From assembly GCA_905250885.1 (NCBI GenBank), contig CAJNOQ010002117.1:1-26172 (forward strand): a DNA stretch of 26,172 bases, in the 5' to 3' direction. The notes beneath the pieces were generated by a model. It worked only from the letters and a program-made list of their open reading frames with translations. It searched no databases and was not told the origin of the DNA. Position 1 is the first letter of the stretch. Each line of letters begins with the position of its first letter. Both the position numbers and the translations under genes were made by a program. Shown here in pieces: positions 9,001 to 24,000 of this stretch. The DNA comes from Didymodactylos carnosus (taxonomy: Eukaryota; Rotifera; Eurotatoria; Philodinida; Philodinidae).

Positions 9001-12000
9001 CAGTGTATCCTTCATGAATTCTACATTAGACATAAAGGAGCAACGACGTCATATGGAACTGGACCGTCATATGGTGAGTAAATTATGCAGATAAGGATGT
9101 ATTGTTACATCTACTATACATAATTACACACATTTATACATGTTTAGATCATACATTTCAAAATAATTCTGGTTATTACATTCACATTGAAACAACGTAT
9201 CCAACAAAAGACAATGATGCAGCACGTTTAATTAGCCCAAGTGTGACACCTNATTAGACATAAAGGAGCAACGACGTCATATGGAACTGGACCGTCATAT
9301 GGTGAGTAAATTATGCAGATAAGGATGTATTGTTACATCTACTATACATAATTACACACATTTATACATGTTTAGATCATACATTTCAAAATAATTCTGG
9401 TTATTACATTCACATTGAAACAACGTATCCAACAAAAGACAATGATGCAGCACGTTTAATTAGCCCAAGTGTGACACCTGCTCAAGACGGTTCATGTTTA
9501 TCATTTTGGTATCATGCGTATGGCGAATCAATTGGAACACTAAATGTTTATTTTCGAAAAGGAAATAGTCTAGGTTTACCGGTATTTACAATGACGGGCG
9601 ATAAAGGACATAGGTAAAAGTCGTAATAAAAAAGTTTGAATAAATTTCTTAATTAAGAATTATTTTGTAGTTGGAATCCAGTACAATTACCAACGGGTAG
9701 TGAACAATTTGAAGTTGTTTTTGAAGCCATTGCTAAAGTCCCCAGTGGCGATATTGCATTGGACGACATAAGGCTAATTGATGAAAGATGTTCTGAAAGT
9801 AAATTTATCTCATGTAGAATATTTTTTTCTGCATCTGTAAAGTTAATTTTTATTTTAGACAATCTTACAATTTCGTGTGATTTTGAATATTCAAAATGTG
9901 ACTACGAAGATGATCCGACGGGTGATTTTAGTTGGTTAAGACATTCTGGTACAACACAAAGCTTTGGAACTGGTCCAAGTTTTGGTAAAAGTCTGCTTTT
10001 AGTTGTTTGTTCTTTGAAATAGTGTGTCCTATCATCTCTAGATCACACACTCGGTACTATTTATGGCCATTATATGTATTTGGAAGCATCATCACGGCAA
10101 CCTGGTGATTCAGCTCGTCTCGTATCACCTGAACAACAAATCGACAGTGTGTCGACACAATATTGCGTCGAATTTTATTATGTAAGAAATATCGGATTCG
10201 TCACTATTATTTGAAATTAAGTTTTTGTTTACTTTAGCATATGTACGGTGCTGATATTGGCATATTAAATTTGTATATGCAACAAAGTGGTATTAATGGA
10301 GAACCAATATTTTCAACGCGATACAACCAAGGAAATAAATGGATGATTGGACTAGCATCATTGAAACCCAGTACCACATTTCGATTAGTATTCGAAGGGA
10401 TCATGGGAAATGGATTACAAGGTAATGTCTAACAAGTTTAGCTTCTAATTTGAAATTATGAGTGGTTTTATTTCTGCCATACTTCAACAATAGGCGATAT
10501 GAGTATTGACGATGTTAAACTTATTGATGCACCTTGTGAACGTCCAATTAATTGTGATTTCGATAAAGATAAATGTATGTGGCAAGTTGACACAACAGCA
10601 CAACTACAGTGGGTATTACGGGAGAATAATACGACTCCAAATGGAAACATACCTAATGAAGATCATACTCTATCCTCGAATGAAGGTATTTTCGTCAATA
10701 AATTAAACTTTTATCATATTCTTATTGTATTAACATTATTTCTAGGTCAATATCTTTACATTGTTCCAACACCAATATCAAAACCATCTGATCGAGCTCG
10801 CATAACAAGTCCAGTGTTTAATCCTACATCTAGTACACCATTGTGCATGAAACTTTGGTATTTCATGGCACAAACAAGTCAACATTTGGGGACATTAAGT
10901 GTTTATCTTCAACCACTCAGTACAACAGCTCAAGAAACGTTATTATGGAGAATTGGCGGACCACAGTACGACGATTGGCTAGAAGGACGATTACCACTGA
11001 ATTCAAGTGAACCATTTTATGTAAGCTATATTTAGAAAATATTTATCATTGTCAAATTTTAATGTACATCTATTTTTAAAACAGATAATTATTGAAGCTC
11101 AAATTGGAGGTGGATTACAGCAAGATTATGGAATTTCAATTGATGATGTAACATTTGAAAATATTCACTGTACAATAAAACCAACATTTGCCCAACCAGA
11201 TGGAACTAATATTCAGTCTACAACATTTCGTCGTATGTATGACTTTAAAATAAGCATTATGCTATCTTACTGAAATATGTTATTAAAAAATGTTTAGCAC
11301 CTGTTGATGGCACAGTGAATTGTACATTTGAAAAAAATATTTGTGATTGGAGAAACGATTCAACAGGCAATTTTCAATGGGAAAGACAAAACAGTGAGAC
11401 TTCAAGTACAAGTACTGGTAAGTAGAATCTATCAGTAACGATTGATTGTATCATACTAACAAATGCAACCATTTAAGGACCATCTATTGATCATACTCTT
11501 GGAAATAAAGGTATGTTTAACTTTTTTATTTTCAATTTACTCTGTTAAATTGCCATTCTATGATTGTAGATGGATATTACATATATATTGAAACATCATA
11601 TCCTGCGCAACCTGGTTGGAAGGCACGTTTGATTAGTACTCAAGTTAGATCAAAATCGCAAGATAGTTGTCTGGAATTTTGGTGAGAATTTTTGCAAATA
11701 TATTTAACTTTTCTTGTTTTATATGTTATCCTTTTTTCATCTTTTACAGGTATTCTATGTATGGTCAAGACATCGATCGTTTAGTCGTGTATATACGTTC
11801 AAATGACACACTTGCTGAACCAATATGGGAAAGAATTGGAAATATTGGAAAGGGGTTTGTTTCGATAATTGAACTTAATTTTCTTATTGACAATTTTCCT
11901 CATATATTTTTAGTTGGAATCGTGCTCGTATTCATTTACCATCAAACAAAACGCAGACAGATTTCGAGTTTGTTCTTGAAGGTGTAGTTGGTAAAAGTTT

Positions 12001-15000
12001 TGAAGGAGATATTGCCATTGATGATATTTCGTATTTCGACAATGTCTGTCCAATAGGTATTCTATTTTTTGAGACTTTTATGAATTTTATGTTCTCTTTT
12101 CCTTTCTCTTATAGAACAAGCTGAGATTTCATGCGACTTTGAAGTTGACTCAATTTGTGGCTACTCCATCAAAACTTCTGGTTCCGATCAATATCGTTGG
12201 CAACGTACTTCGGGTGTCACAACAGGCGGTCCAAAAAATGATCACACGTACGGTACATCCTATGGTCATTATATGATTACACCAAATATCGAAAATGGAA
12301 TGAACGAAACTTATACACAGTTACTATCAGTGATAACCAAACACTTTGGGAAATATTGTCTTCAGTTTTATTATTGGAATTCGGCTACAGTAAGAAATGT
12401 TGAGTTAAGTGTTCGCACATCACAATCGGGAACTTTAAGCGATAAACTATGGAAGTCAGATATGGGAGAAATTCCGTTTTGGAGAATAGCACGAGTGAAT
12501 CTTGATACATACGAAGAATTTCAAGTAAGTGTACAAATGTGTCAATAAAGATGAAAATCTAAACAAATTGATATCTTTTTTTCCTACAGGTTATATTTGA
12601 AAGTTATTTAATATCAACAAACACCACTAAGTATGGGTCATTTGGTTTAGATGATATTACTTTAACGTCTGGTGAATGTAAAGGAATATTTGACTGTGAT
12701 TTCGATACGGATTTCTGTACATGGACTAATGCCAAAGATTCATCGGTACAATTACAATGGGTACTACACAAAGGTTCAACAGAATCAGTAGATACTGGGC
12801 CATCTGGAGATCATACAAGTGGTAATGGTCAGTATGCTTACATTGAAACGAGTGCACCGGCAGTGCTCGGTCAAAAAGCACGTTTAATAAGTGAAGTATT
12901 TACATCGAATAATAACGATCCACTTTGCATGACATTCTGGTATCATGCCTACGGAGAAAATGCGGGAACATTAAATATTGATTCGAAATATTCTGGTATA
13001 GAAGCGCAAGGACAAGGCGATATATTACTTTGGACAATTAGCAAAAGTAAAGGTGATCAATGGAATCAAGGAAAAGTGACAATAGCAAGAAATGAACCAG
13101 TGCAAGTAAGATGACAAAGCGTAAGTCTCTGTAATTTATAATTTTTTTCGTTTTTATTAAAGGTAATTGTCGAAGCAATTGTTGGTAACGGCTTCATGGG
13201 GTTAGTAGATTATGTTTTTTGTTTAGTTAAAGGATGCGTTTAACAAAATCTATCGTGCTGTTTCAGTGATTTGGCAATAGATGATATTGTATTTACAAAC
13301 GAAAATTGTGGTATACAGCCTGAGCAAGCAGCACCAAGTAATCAAACAACAATTAATTGTGGATTTGAAAAAGATTTTTGTGCATGGCGTCCAGATGATA
13401 CAGTCGGAACAACGGATACTTTTTCATGGATGCGACATCAGGGTAGCACAGAGAGTGTTGAAACAGGACCGTCAATTGATGCTGATGGAGAAGGTGGTAT
13501 GTAATTCTTTTTAGAAAAAAAGTAGTCCAGCTGTGTTCGTAATACAAACGCCTTTCTCTCTCTCTTCCAGATGGATGGTACATCTACATTGAAACATCTT
13601 CTCCTCGCAAACCTGGTGATAAGGCTAGAATTATTAGTCCAGTTTTAAATGCAACAAATTCGTCGTGTTTCTCATTTTATTATCATATGTAAGTTATTTG
13701 AAAGGAAAAAAGACTGATACGGGAAATGAGTTGAAGTTTTTCCTTCTTAATATGATTTAATAGGTACGGACCTGATGTGGATGAGTTGAACATTTACGGT
13801 GGTAAGGCTGCAAACGATCGAGCACTGTGGTCAAGAAAAGGAAATCAGGGCAATGAGTAAGCAGCACATATTTTGTTACTCTCATCCTACTGATATTCTT
13901 TCGTTTTCTCTGAAAAAGATGGAAATTTGCACGTGTATCGCTCACAAAATTGAGTCCAAGAATAGTTATTGAGGGAGTTGTCGGTCGTGGTTTTCAAGGT
14001 GATATTGGTATTGATAACACCATGTGGTTAGATCAGCCGTGTCCAGCGAATCCACCTTCAGTTACATGTGATTTTGAAGATCCGGATATTTGTTTCTATA
14101 AACATGACGGTATCATATTGAGAAAAAAAGAATCAATTTCTTGGAAAACAAAATGCTATCTGTTTACTTTAGATACGGCTAGTTTTAAATGGGAACGTCA
14201 TTCAGGAGAAACTGATTCATTCGATACCGGACCAAGTATTGGCGATCATACAACCGGAACTAAGCATGGTGAGAACGTTGCACTTTTGAGCAATAAATTA
14301 ATATGAATGCGTCTGTAAATGTTTTAGGTTATTATATGTATATTGAAACAAGTGGCACTGTGGCAGAAAATGATACAGCTCGTCTGTTATCTCCAACTGT
14401 TGAGCACTCATATCCTCGATGTTTTCGTTGGTATTTTCATATGTACGGTTCAACAATAAATACTTTGAATGTTTATGTTGTGGAAGATGGTCAACAACCG
14501 CCATATAAAGATCCAAAATGGCAAGCAAAATATAATCAGGGCAATCAATGGTTACTCGGTCAAATTGATCTACCGACAGGAAAAGATTCTCAAGTATGTA
14601 ATTTCTACAATGGTCAGATTGAAAGTTTAAATTAATCGCCGTGTTTTTAGATTATTTTTGAAGGTTTAGCTGGGAAATCATGGACGGGAGATATTGCAAT
14701 TGATGACACAATGTTGTTGAACACACCTTGTCCACACTTAGGTGATTGTAATTTTGAAGATAATGAATTCTGTACATGGACATCTGTTAAAGATAAAAAT
14801 GAAGTACAATTCGAATGGATTTTACATCGAGGTGACACATCAAGTTCTTTTACAGGACCAACAGTTGATCATACAACGGGAGCAACGGAGGGTAAGTTCA
14901 ATAACTGTTTTAAGAGCGTTAGGCAGAAATGTTCAATGTAAATATTTAGGTCAATACGCCTTTATCGAAGCGAGTTCTCCGGCTGTTCAAGGCGATCGTG

Positions 15001-18000
15001 CTCGTTTATTAAGCTTACCAATGGATATTTCCGATGGTTATTGTATGGAATTTTGGTATCATATGTAAGTACAGAGCTATATTCTCTAAGTAGTGTTCTA
15101 ATTTCCAAGGTTTATTTTTTGTAGGTACGGATCATCAATTGGAACCTTAAACATTGTTTCTTCTGTTCTCACGCAACAAAATCTCACTAATGGTACATCA
15201 TCATCAATCGAGAAACTTTTGTGGTCACTCACAAGAGATCAGGGCGGGGATAAATGGCAACAGGGGCATATCTATTTAACAGATCCAAGTAAACCATATC
15301 GTGTCATTATTGAAGGAACAGTGGGTAGTGGTTATGAGGGGGATATCGCTATAGATGATATTATATTTCAAACAATACCTGCTTCATCGTGTCAGTTGAA
15401 GCCTTATTATGCTCAACCAGGTTATGTGACAACACTAGACCCACCAACAATGACTCCATCAACATCAAAACCCCCTGTGACATCGACTATAGGCACATTT
15501 GATTGCAATTTTGAATCAAATGAATGCGGATGGACAAAAGATACGTTGGCTCAAATGACATTTAATCGTGTAAAAGGATCATCAGCAGACATTGGAGGAC
15601 CTCAAGGAGATCATACGGTCGGATATGGTTCTTATCTGTTAGTAAACACTGTTCCAAGCCAGCCAAATGACAAAGCTCGAATAATATCTCCAATAGTCAC
15701 CCGATCAACCGAATCATACAACTGTTTTTCGTTCTACTATTATATAAATGGTGATGGTGTTCAGGCGCTTAATTGGTATATTCAAGTTGGTTCTGGACTA
15801 CCGTCAACTCCAACAGGATCATTCCAAGGCTTAATTGATTCAGTATGGCATCATTATATTGTGAACCTGTATATTCCATCCAAAATAACGTTTCAGATTG
15901 TTTTTGAAGCTGTAGCTAAAACTGGATCGACAGGAATCGTTTCTCTAGATGATATTGTATTAACGAATGGACACTGTTCAAGTTCAACATGTGATTTTGA
16001 AGAGCCATCACTTTGTGGCTATACACACGATTTAACAGCTGACTTTCAATGGAAAAGATCAAATAGTTCAACGATGAGCCAATTTACAGGTAATACAAAA
16101 TGGTAGTCAATCTCTACTACTTGATAAACTCTCGCGATTTTTAGGTCCATCATTTGATCACACTCTTGGCACCCATCTTGGTCATTATTTGCTTATTGAA
16201 GCATCGTATCCACAAGTATCTGGTCATATTGCAAGACTTTTGAGTCCACCATTGACTGATCGCCACTGCATCACATGGTATTACCATTTTTATGGAAAAG
16301 ATTTAGGAGAATTAAATGTACGTGTAAAGAAAGCATCTGATGGAAGTCTTGGAAACATACTATGGCAAATGAAAAGAGAAAATCTTGGTGATCGTTGGAA
16401 TGTTGCGCAACAGACAGTTGAATTTGTCGATGGTGAATATCAAGTTGTGTTTGAAGGAATAACAGGCTTAGCTTACACCGGCGTAAGGGAGTTCATGTGT
16501 GTCTCTTTGGATTGAAATTTAAGATAAACTTATGTTATAGAATATTGCAATCGACGATCTTAACATCGTACCGCACGCTTGCCAGTCATTAGGCTATTGT
16601 GATTTTGAATCAGAACCATCATTGTGTACATGGGAAAATGTTCAATGTAAGGATCATTTACTTTGTTTTTTACTAAAATTCTATCAAGTGGATTATTTTT
16701 TTAGCTGCGGATCAATTTGATTGGGAGATCGGTACTGGTCGCACACATGCACATGGAAGTAGTATAGGTAGAGTAGATACATTGTACGCATAAACCAATC
16801 TATACTACTTTTATTAATTTATAGATCACACATTTGAGACGCTTGATGGACATTACGCTTATATTGAAACTGCGCCACCGCGTCAACGCGATGAAGAAGC
16901 ATGGTTAGAAAGTCAAATTTTATTCCCAACATCCGGTCAATGTATTCGATTTTGGTATCATCTAAACGGACCTCATGTTTTACAAGTGGTGCTAAGACCC
17001 TATCCAGAACAAAGTAGAACAAATATCACATTATGGGCACAAGATGGAGATGTATGGGTTATAACTTATATTTCAAATATAAAATGTTTCAGTTTTTTCT
17101 GTATTTTTAGAAAGGAAATCAATGGCTCTATGGACAAGTAGGATTCGTTGAAAATAACAATGTTTTCAGGTATATCTGAAAAAGAAATTTTTTATCAATA
17201 AGCGAAAGTGAATTGTAACCCAGCGATTACCTTATTTGTTCAAAAAGTATTGATTTTAATTAATAAATACGTCTATATTACAATTCAATTCGTTAATTGA
17301 TCGTAATAATCTCCTTCATCTCAATAACTATCATCATCATTTTTTTTAGACTTATTTTCGTTGGAATTCGGTAAGTTAAAACAAAACGAAAAAATTTTGT
17401 TCACATCTACCCCTGTTTTTCTTGCAGTGGTATGGATTATAGTGGAGATGTTTCATTTGATGATATTTCATTTGCTGACGGTTTATGCAGTTCACAACCC
17501 GTTGATTCATTACCATCAACACCAGCCAGTACACCATCTCCAGTCACAGTTCAGCCACCACCACATGGACCGTTAAACTGTACATTTGAAGATGATACAT
17601 GTCTTTGGTATAATGATACCAGTGTTGAATTCTCATGGACAAAACATAAAGGTGAAACAATGAGCTTCGATACCGGACCAACAGTTGGTAAGTAGACTTC
17701 ATTAATCTCATAATATAATGTATTTCAATATGAAGATCAAATGTTACAGTTTACAATCAAAATAACACTTTTGCTTTAAAGATCACACAACTTTAACTAA
17801 AAACGGCTCATATATGTACATTGAAACATCTTCACCCAGACTAGAAGGTGATCGTGCTCGATTACTGTCACCAATTGTGAACAAACACAATAGTGGAGAT
17901 TGTCTTAATTTTTGGTATCATATGTACGTATATGTATGATGACACATTTTTTATTAACCTGAAAACAAAATTTTACTATTTGAAGGTACGGTTCAGATAT

Positions 18001-21000
18001 TGGAACATTAAATGTTCGTTTGATAAGTAATGATGTATTGTCACAACCAATATGGTCAAAATCGACAGAAATTGGAAGTGTTTGGTTAGAAGCATATGTT
18101 TATTTCAATACGAGTATACCACGATATCAAGTTGTTTTTGAAGGAATAGCAGGAGGTAGGACAGTACAATATATAATAAGTCAGTAATATTCTATCGTTA
18201 TACATTATAGGCTGGTTTGGCGATATTGCACTTGATGATGTTAGTTTATTTCCTGGTGCATGTCCTTCTGCAATACACGATGGTGAAGTGATTGATTTTT
18301 GTGATTTTGAATCCACAAACCTTTGTAATTATACGCATGATACTACTGCAGAGTTTAACTGGACACAACATTACGGAAGCACAGATTCATCGGATACAGG
18401 ACCTGAAGGAGATGTCACTTACGGTACAATATTTGGTAAGGTTCATCTCTAATCACATACTTTAGCTTTTTCAAATATTTGATTTTGATAATCATTAGGT
18501 CATTATATGTACATTGAAACGAGTATAGCACCAAATAAAGATAGAGCACGTTTGGTTTCGCCACCATATCAGCATCCAAATAGTACAACGGCATTATGTG
18601 TTGACTTTTTCTATCACATGTACGCGTTTTAAAAAAGAAGAACCTATGATTAAATGTTTATGTATTCTGTATTTTTTAGGTATGGAACATCAGTTGATAC
18701 GTTGAATGTGATTAGGGAATTTAATGGCGACAGAGAAATTATTTGGACGGAATCATGTACGTGGGATAGATTGAATGATATTCTAAACTGTATTTGAACA
18801 TATATTTTTAGCTGACCAAGGAAATCGTTGGATCAATGGTCATGCATCAATTCCACCGCTATCCGGTCCATTTAATGTTATTTTTGAGGGCATTTCTGGA
18901 TAGTAAGTTTGTTCTAAAGTACATCAGAAAACTAGTCACAGTTACCTTTACTTTGCAGCAGTTATACAGGAGACATCAGTCTGGATGACGTTCGAATTCG
19001 AACGGGTTCATGTGGTCGTGAACATGGCGATTGTGATTTTGAGCGTGGTCTCTGTGATTGGATCAATTCTAATATTAATACAAACTTCAAATGGTTATTA
19101 CATCAAAGTTGTACACCTCCATGCAAGACGCTGCCATCAATTGATCATACAACAAATTCATCAGACGGAAAATATTTGGTAGCCAAATCAGAATTACAAT
19201 CAAAAGGAGATAGAGCAAGATTAGTGAGTGTGGTGTTTAAACCTGGAAAAAGGTGTTTAACATTCTATTATTACATGTTTGGTTCACAATTGGGTTCATT
19301 ACAAATTGGTACATCGAATTTGAATCAAACAACATTTGATTTACAATGGACATTAACTGGACAACAAAACAGCGGATGGAATAAAGGTGTTGTGAAAATT
19401 GGTCACGATACAAATCAATGGAATATCATTATTGAAGCTGTCGTTGGACAAGGATATTCGGTACATTTTCTCGTTATTCTTATTCACTGCGTATTATTCT
19501 TCGTTTCTTTAAGGGATCGATTGCCATTGATGATATTTTATTTGATATGACAAATAATACGGCATGTATAACGGAACCCATTCAAGCAAGTATGGAATAT
19601 AATACATCACCAAAACCGCCTACAACTCCATCGAGTGCTGTACCAGGTTACGATTGTACATTTGAACAAGATATGTGTGGCTGGAAACAGGGAGAAAATT
19701 CAACAGTAGACTGGGTTCGAGAACAAGCTGATGCCAATTTTTTGGCCGGCGTTGTTGGTCCATCAACAGATCATACGTTAGGCACAACTTCAGGATATTA
19801 TTTATTATCAAGAATGTTTTTCTTAAACGATCCTGACGATGAAGGTTTGTCCACATTAATTAGTCCACCAATTCAAGGTTCAGTTCGATCTTGTATTAGT
19901 TGGTGGTATCATATGCATGGATCGGATGTACCAAATTTAACCGTTTACTATCATGATTTATCAAATGATCGGCTACAGCCCGTATGGATTCGTCGAGGAG
20001 GTAAAAAAATCTGTTAAAATCATTAAATTATAATGTCTTTTAATTGTACTGATCTCCTCTAGATCATGGCGATCATTGGTACTATGCTCAATGGCAAATA
20101 GAGGGCGATGCATCAACATCAGGCATCACAAACATAATCTATGAAGTAGTAGCAAAAGGATCCACATTATCAACAATATCTCTAGATGATTTACAGATTG
20201 ACTACGGAAATTGTATTAATCCAGATTTTCATAATATAACATGTACATTTGAAGAAGATCACATTTGTGGCTATACACATGATCCAACAGGAAATATTCT
20301 ATGGACAAGAGCAAAAGGTTCAACACCAAGTATACAAACTGGAGCAAGTACAGATCATACACTGGGAACAGCAGATGGTCACTTTATGTTTCTTGGTAAG
20401 ATGATCATAACTTCGAGTAAATAATACACTAACTGGTTGACTTCTTCTTTGCAGAAACATCAGATCCACAAAAGCCAGGTGATATTGCTCGTTTAATTTC
20501 TGTTTTTGAAGAACCCATGGACAGTCTTTGCCTTGAATTTTGGTATCATCAGTATGGTATTGACATCGGTAAATTAAACGTGTACATTGAAACAAATACA
20601 ACAGCGGCAGGAGGAACAAAATCTTTAGTATGGAGTCGTGGATCAAACGTTGGAGATGTTTGGAGAAAAGCGCAGATCTCTACTGAATACTCTGTATCAT
20701 TTCGTGTTATATTTGAGGGAGTAGTGGGAGAAGGCTATCAGGTATAATTTTGTTTCTTTCTTTTAAAAATTCTCTGTTAGTGTTTTCTTATCTATAGGGT
20801 GACATATCTCTTGATGATATTTCTCGATTATCAACTGTCTGTCGCGAACCGAATAACTGTGATTTTGAAAGAGATGATTTCTGCGGTTGGATGAACGTTG
20901 ATAATATTGATCAGTTTGATTGGGAAATAGTGCAGGGTCCTACATCGACAATTCATACAGGTAGAGACTACAAGTCTGTTGATTTTGTTCAGCTGCATAG

Positions 21001-24000
21001 AAAATTGACTTGCTTTTAGGCCCAAGTGTTGATCATACTCTCGGCACAGGCGAAGGTCGATATAGTTTACTTGAAACATCATATCCAAGAAAAGAGAATG
21101 ATACAGCCTTGTTATTATCGCAGTCAATGCCTGATACAGGCACAAATGGAATGTGTATGCAGTTTTATTATCATATGTACGTATCTTTAACTACGACACA
21201 ATTTCCTTGCATTATATTAAAAAATTTTAGGTACGGTGAAGACGTTGGCACATTGACAGTGTATATGAGACCAGAAGGATTTAATATGCAACCAATGTGG
21301 CTCTTGCATATGGAACAAGGTGATGTGTGGCATCAGGGACAAATCGGCTATACTTTGAGTGTTGATCATTCATTAATCATTGAAGGAAAAGTGGGACCGG
21401 CATTTCAAGGAGATATAGCAATTGATGACATAACATTTATAATTGGTTACTGTCCAATTCATCCTTCAGTTGCTCTACCTCCGACACCATTAACAACTCC
21501 TACGCCGTCACCAACAACACCATTGTAAGTTTTTCAATATATTTTTGCAACTCTTGTTGTTGTTTTAATGTAATTTTGTATTTACAGAACCACGCAACCA
21601 TTTATACCATCTAAATTTGATTGCAATTTTGAATCGGATATTTGTTCATGGACAATACCACTAACGGGTGACATTAATTGGATACGTACACAAGCGATAG
21701 CAGGTGGTGATCCAAATCCAGTTTACGATCATACACTATCGAATCCACAAGGACATTATTTAATGTTAAATACTTCAGATACAATGACAATAGTAAATGG
21801 CTAATATTTACTATGAACATGATGAATACATTTTGTATTATTCGTTTGATTTTAGGATTTTGCAGAGGCCGAATTTCAAAGTGATTGGATGACAGTAAAC
21901 AAGGCATGTCTAGAATTTTGGTACTTTATGTATGGCAGTAATGTGGGTAAATTATCGGTACGAAAATCTGGCAATATGTTTTCACAATTTCGATGGACCG
22001 CTCAAGGTTCAAAAGATTATAACTGGTATCATGCACAAGTCAATCTTGAATCACCGACGTTAAATCCGGGAACATATAGGGTAAGTTAACAGTAACGTAA
22101 TCAATATAGAGATGCATTTAGCAGATGAATTTACCTTTTATTAGATTGTATTTGATGTTACGTGGTCTCCGGATAATCGTGGCTCGATGGCGATTGACGA
22201 TATCACAGTTCATAATGGCTCATGCACAACAACGCCCAATTTTTGTGATTTTGATGTAGATAACAGTGTGTGTGGGTATACGAATGATGTTACTGCTGAT
22301 TATAATTGGCATCGTGGACAGGCTGCTGATGCTTTACAAGGAACAAATCCAAATATTGATCATACGACACAGTCAGATCAAGGCTATTACATGTTTGTAG
22401 ATGGAACGAATAAGCAGAAAGAAAATGATCGTGCACGTTTAATCAGTCCCGTACAAGAACGTACCTCCGGATCGTGTGTTCATTTTTGGTATTTTCAACA
22501 TGGTATACAACTGAGCACCTTCAACTTTCACACCAAACAAGCAAATCAATTAGGGCCAATTCTATGGTCACAAGATGGAAATCTTGGAAATAAATGGAAC
22601 TATGCTCAAATCAATGTTTATAGTCCAACGAATAGTTGGCAAACTGTTTTTGAAGTTGTACAAGGTATGGGATCACAAGGAACGGTCGCCCTGGATGATG
22701 TAATCATTACACGTGGGACATGTCCCAAACCGGGTGATTGTACATTTGAAATTGATATGTGTGGATGGACAAATGAGATTGAAAGAAACGAAACAAATTT
22801 TGATTGGCTAATTGGCAGTGGTGCGTTTTCCTGGGGAACGGGACCAGTGCTAGGTAAAGATCAAGAATTCATTTAAATTCTGTCAGTTTAACGACGTAGC
22901 TTTTAATATAGATCATACAACGGATGCAACACAAGGCAAATACATCTTTCTCGAAGAATCACCTTCTTCTAAGCCAGGCTGGAAAGCACGCTTGTACAGT
23001 ATGACACTCGATAGTACGAATTCACAATCAAATTGTTTTCGATTTTGGTATCACATGTAAGTACCATTATGAAATTGTATTATCACTGTGAACTTTTGAA
23101 CATCGTTTTTTCTACTACTAGGTATGGCTCAGATGTTGGGACATTGAATATCTATTTGTCTAATAGTACACAATCTCGAATATGGTCATTATCAGGTGGC
23201 CGTGCTAATCAATGGTACGAAGGACAAGTGTCGTACGAAATTAACAGTGCACATCAAATAATTATAGAGGGAATAAGAGGAAAAGACTTTATGGTAATGG
23301 ATTCTCTCCACTTTTAACAATATGTTGATAAGTAATAATATTTGCTTATATATTTAGGGAGGTATAAGTGTTGATGATCTTACATTTTCAACGAGCAATT
23401 GTTTGATTAAACCAACTGAAGCTTCGATAGTAGCTACCACCACTGAATCATCATCTCTTACTTCAACAACGACTGAAAAACCGATTTCACCACCACAATC
23501 ACAATGGGATTGTAATTTTGAAAATGGCAGTTGGTGCACGTGGAATCATGATCCGTCAGGCACTTTTGCATGGGAAGTGAAACAAGGAAAAAAGCCACCG
23601 ATCAGTACAGGACCGAATAATGGTAAGTAGATGAATGAACATACTAAATAATTTTACATACTGATGAATTTTCATTTCTAACAGATCATACACTGGGTAC
23701 TGTGAATGGATGGTTTTTATTCATGAAAGCTGGGTGGCCACAACAAAATGGAGACCGTGCTCGAGTTATATCCGACACTGTACAAGGCGAGCGATGTCTT
23801 GAATTTTGGTAAGTTTCACAATAGTTTTTGATGTAGCTTCACTACTAAGTAACCTTTTTCTCTTAAAGGTATCATATGTATGGTGTGGATATCGATACGC
23901 TAAATGTGTATATTCTCCAAAATGGACAAATTGGAAAACCAGTATGGACAAGATCAAGAAATCAAGGTAAATACTCAAGAAATTGGATTTTAGATACATA

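Larger units (their letters stand above)
8847..9791 (+). other. MAM3 (A-type), interrupted by an assembly duplication
   Basis: Exons 6, 7 (9030-9073, repeated at 9258-9301), 8 (9376-9613, with a truncated copy at 9148-9251) and 9 (9671-9798). With one copy used, the domain is complete: [43 protein letters not shown] and [10 protein letters not shown]. The intron at 8912-9029 joins SWIA to HKG in frame. This is the only A domain with Tyr after C2. Confidence 0.85.

Noticed and set aside
8912..9029. Frameshift or stop inside MAM3
   Set aside because: A GTGTTA donor and ATTAG acceptor remove this segment and restore the conserved HKG-GTGPS sequence in frame, so it is an ordinary 118-bp intron.
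9025..9479. A genuine biological tandem exon duplication
   Set aside because: The copies are identical through intron and exon, copy 1 ends in mid-exon, and the sole N of the window sits exactly at the join.
15219..16106. A free-standing 295-residue MAM protein
   Set aside because: It is the long exon 32 of the giant gene; frame and domains continue on both sides through consensus splice sites.
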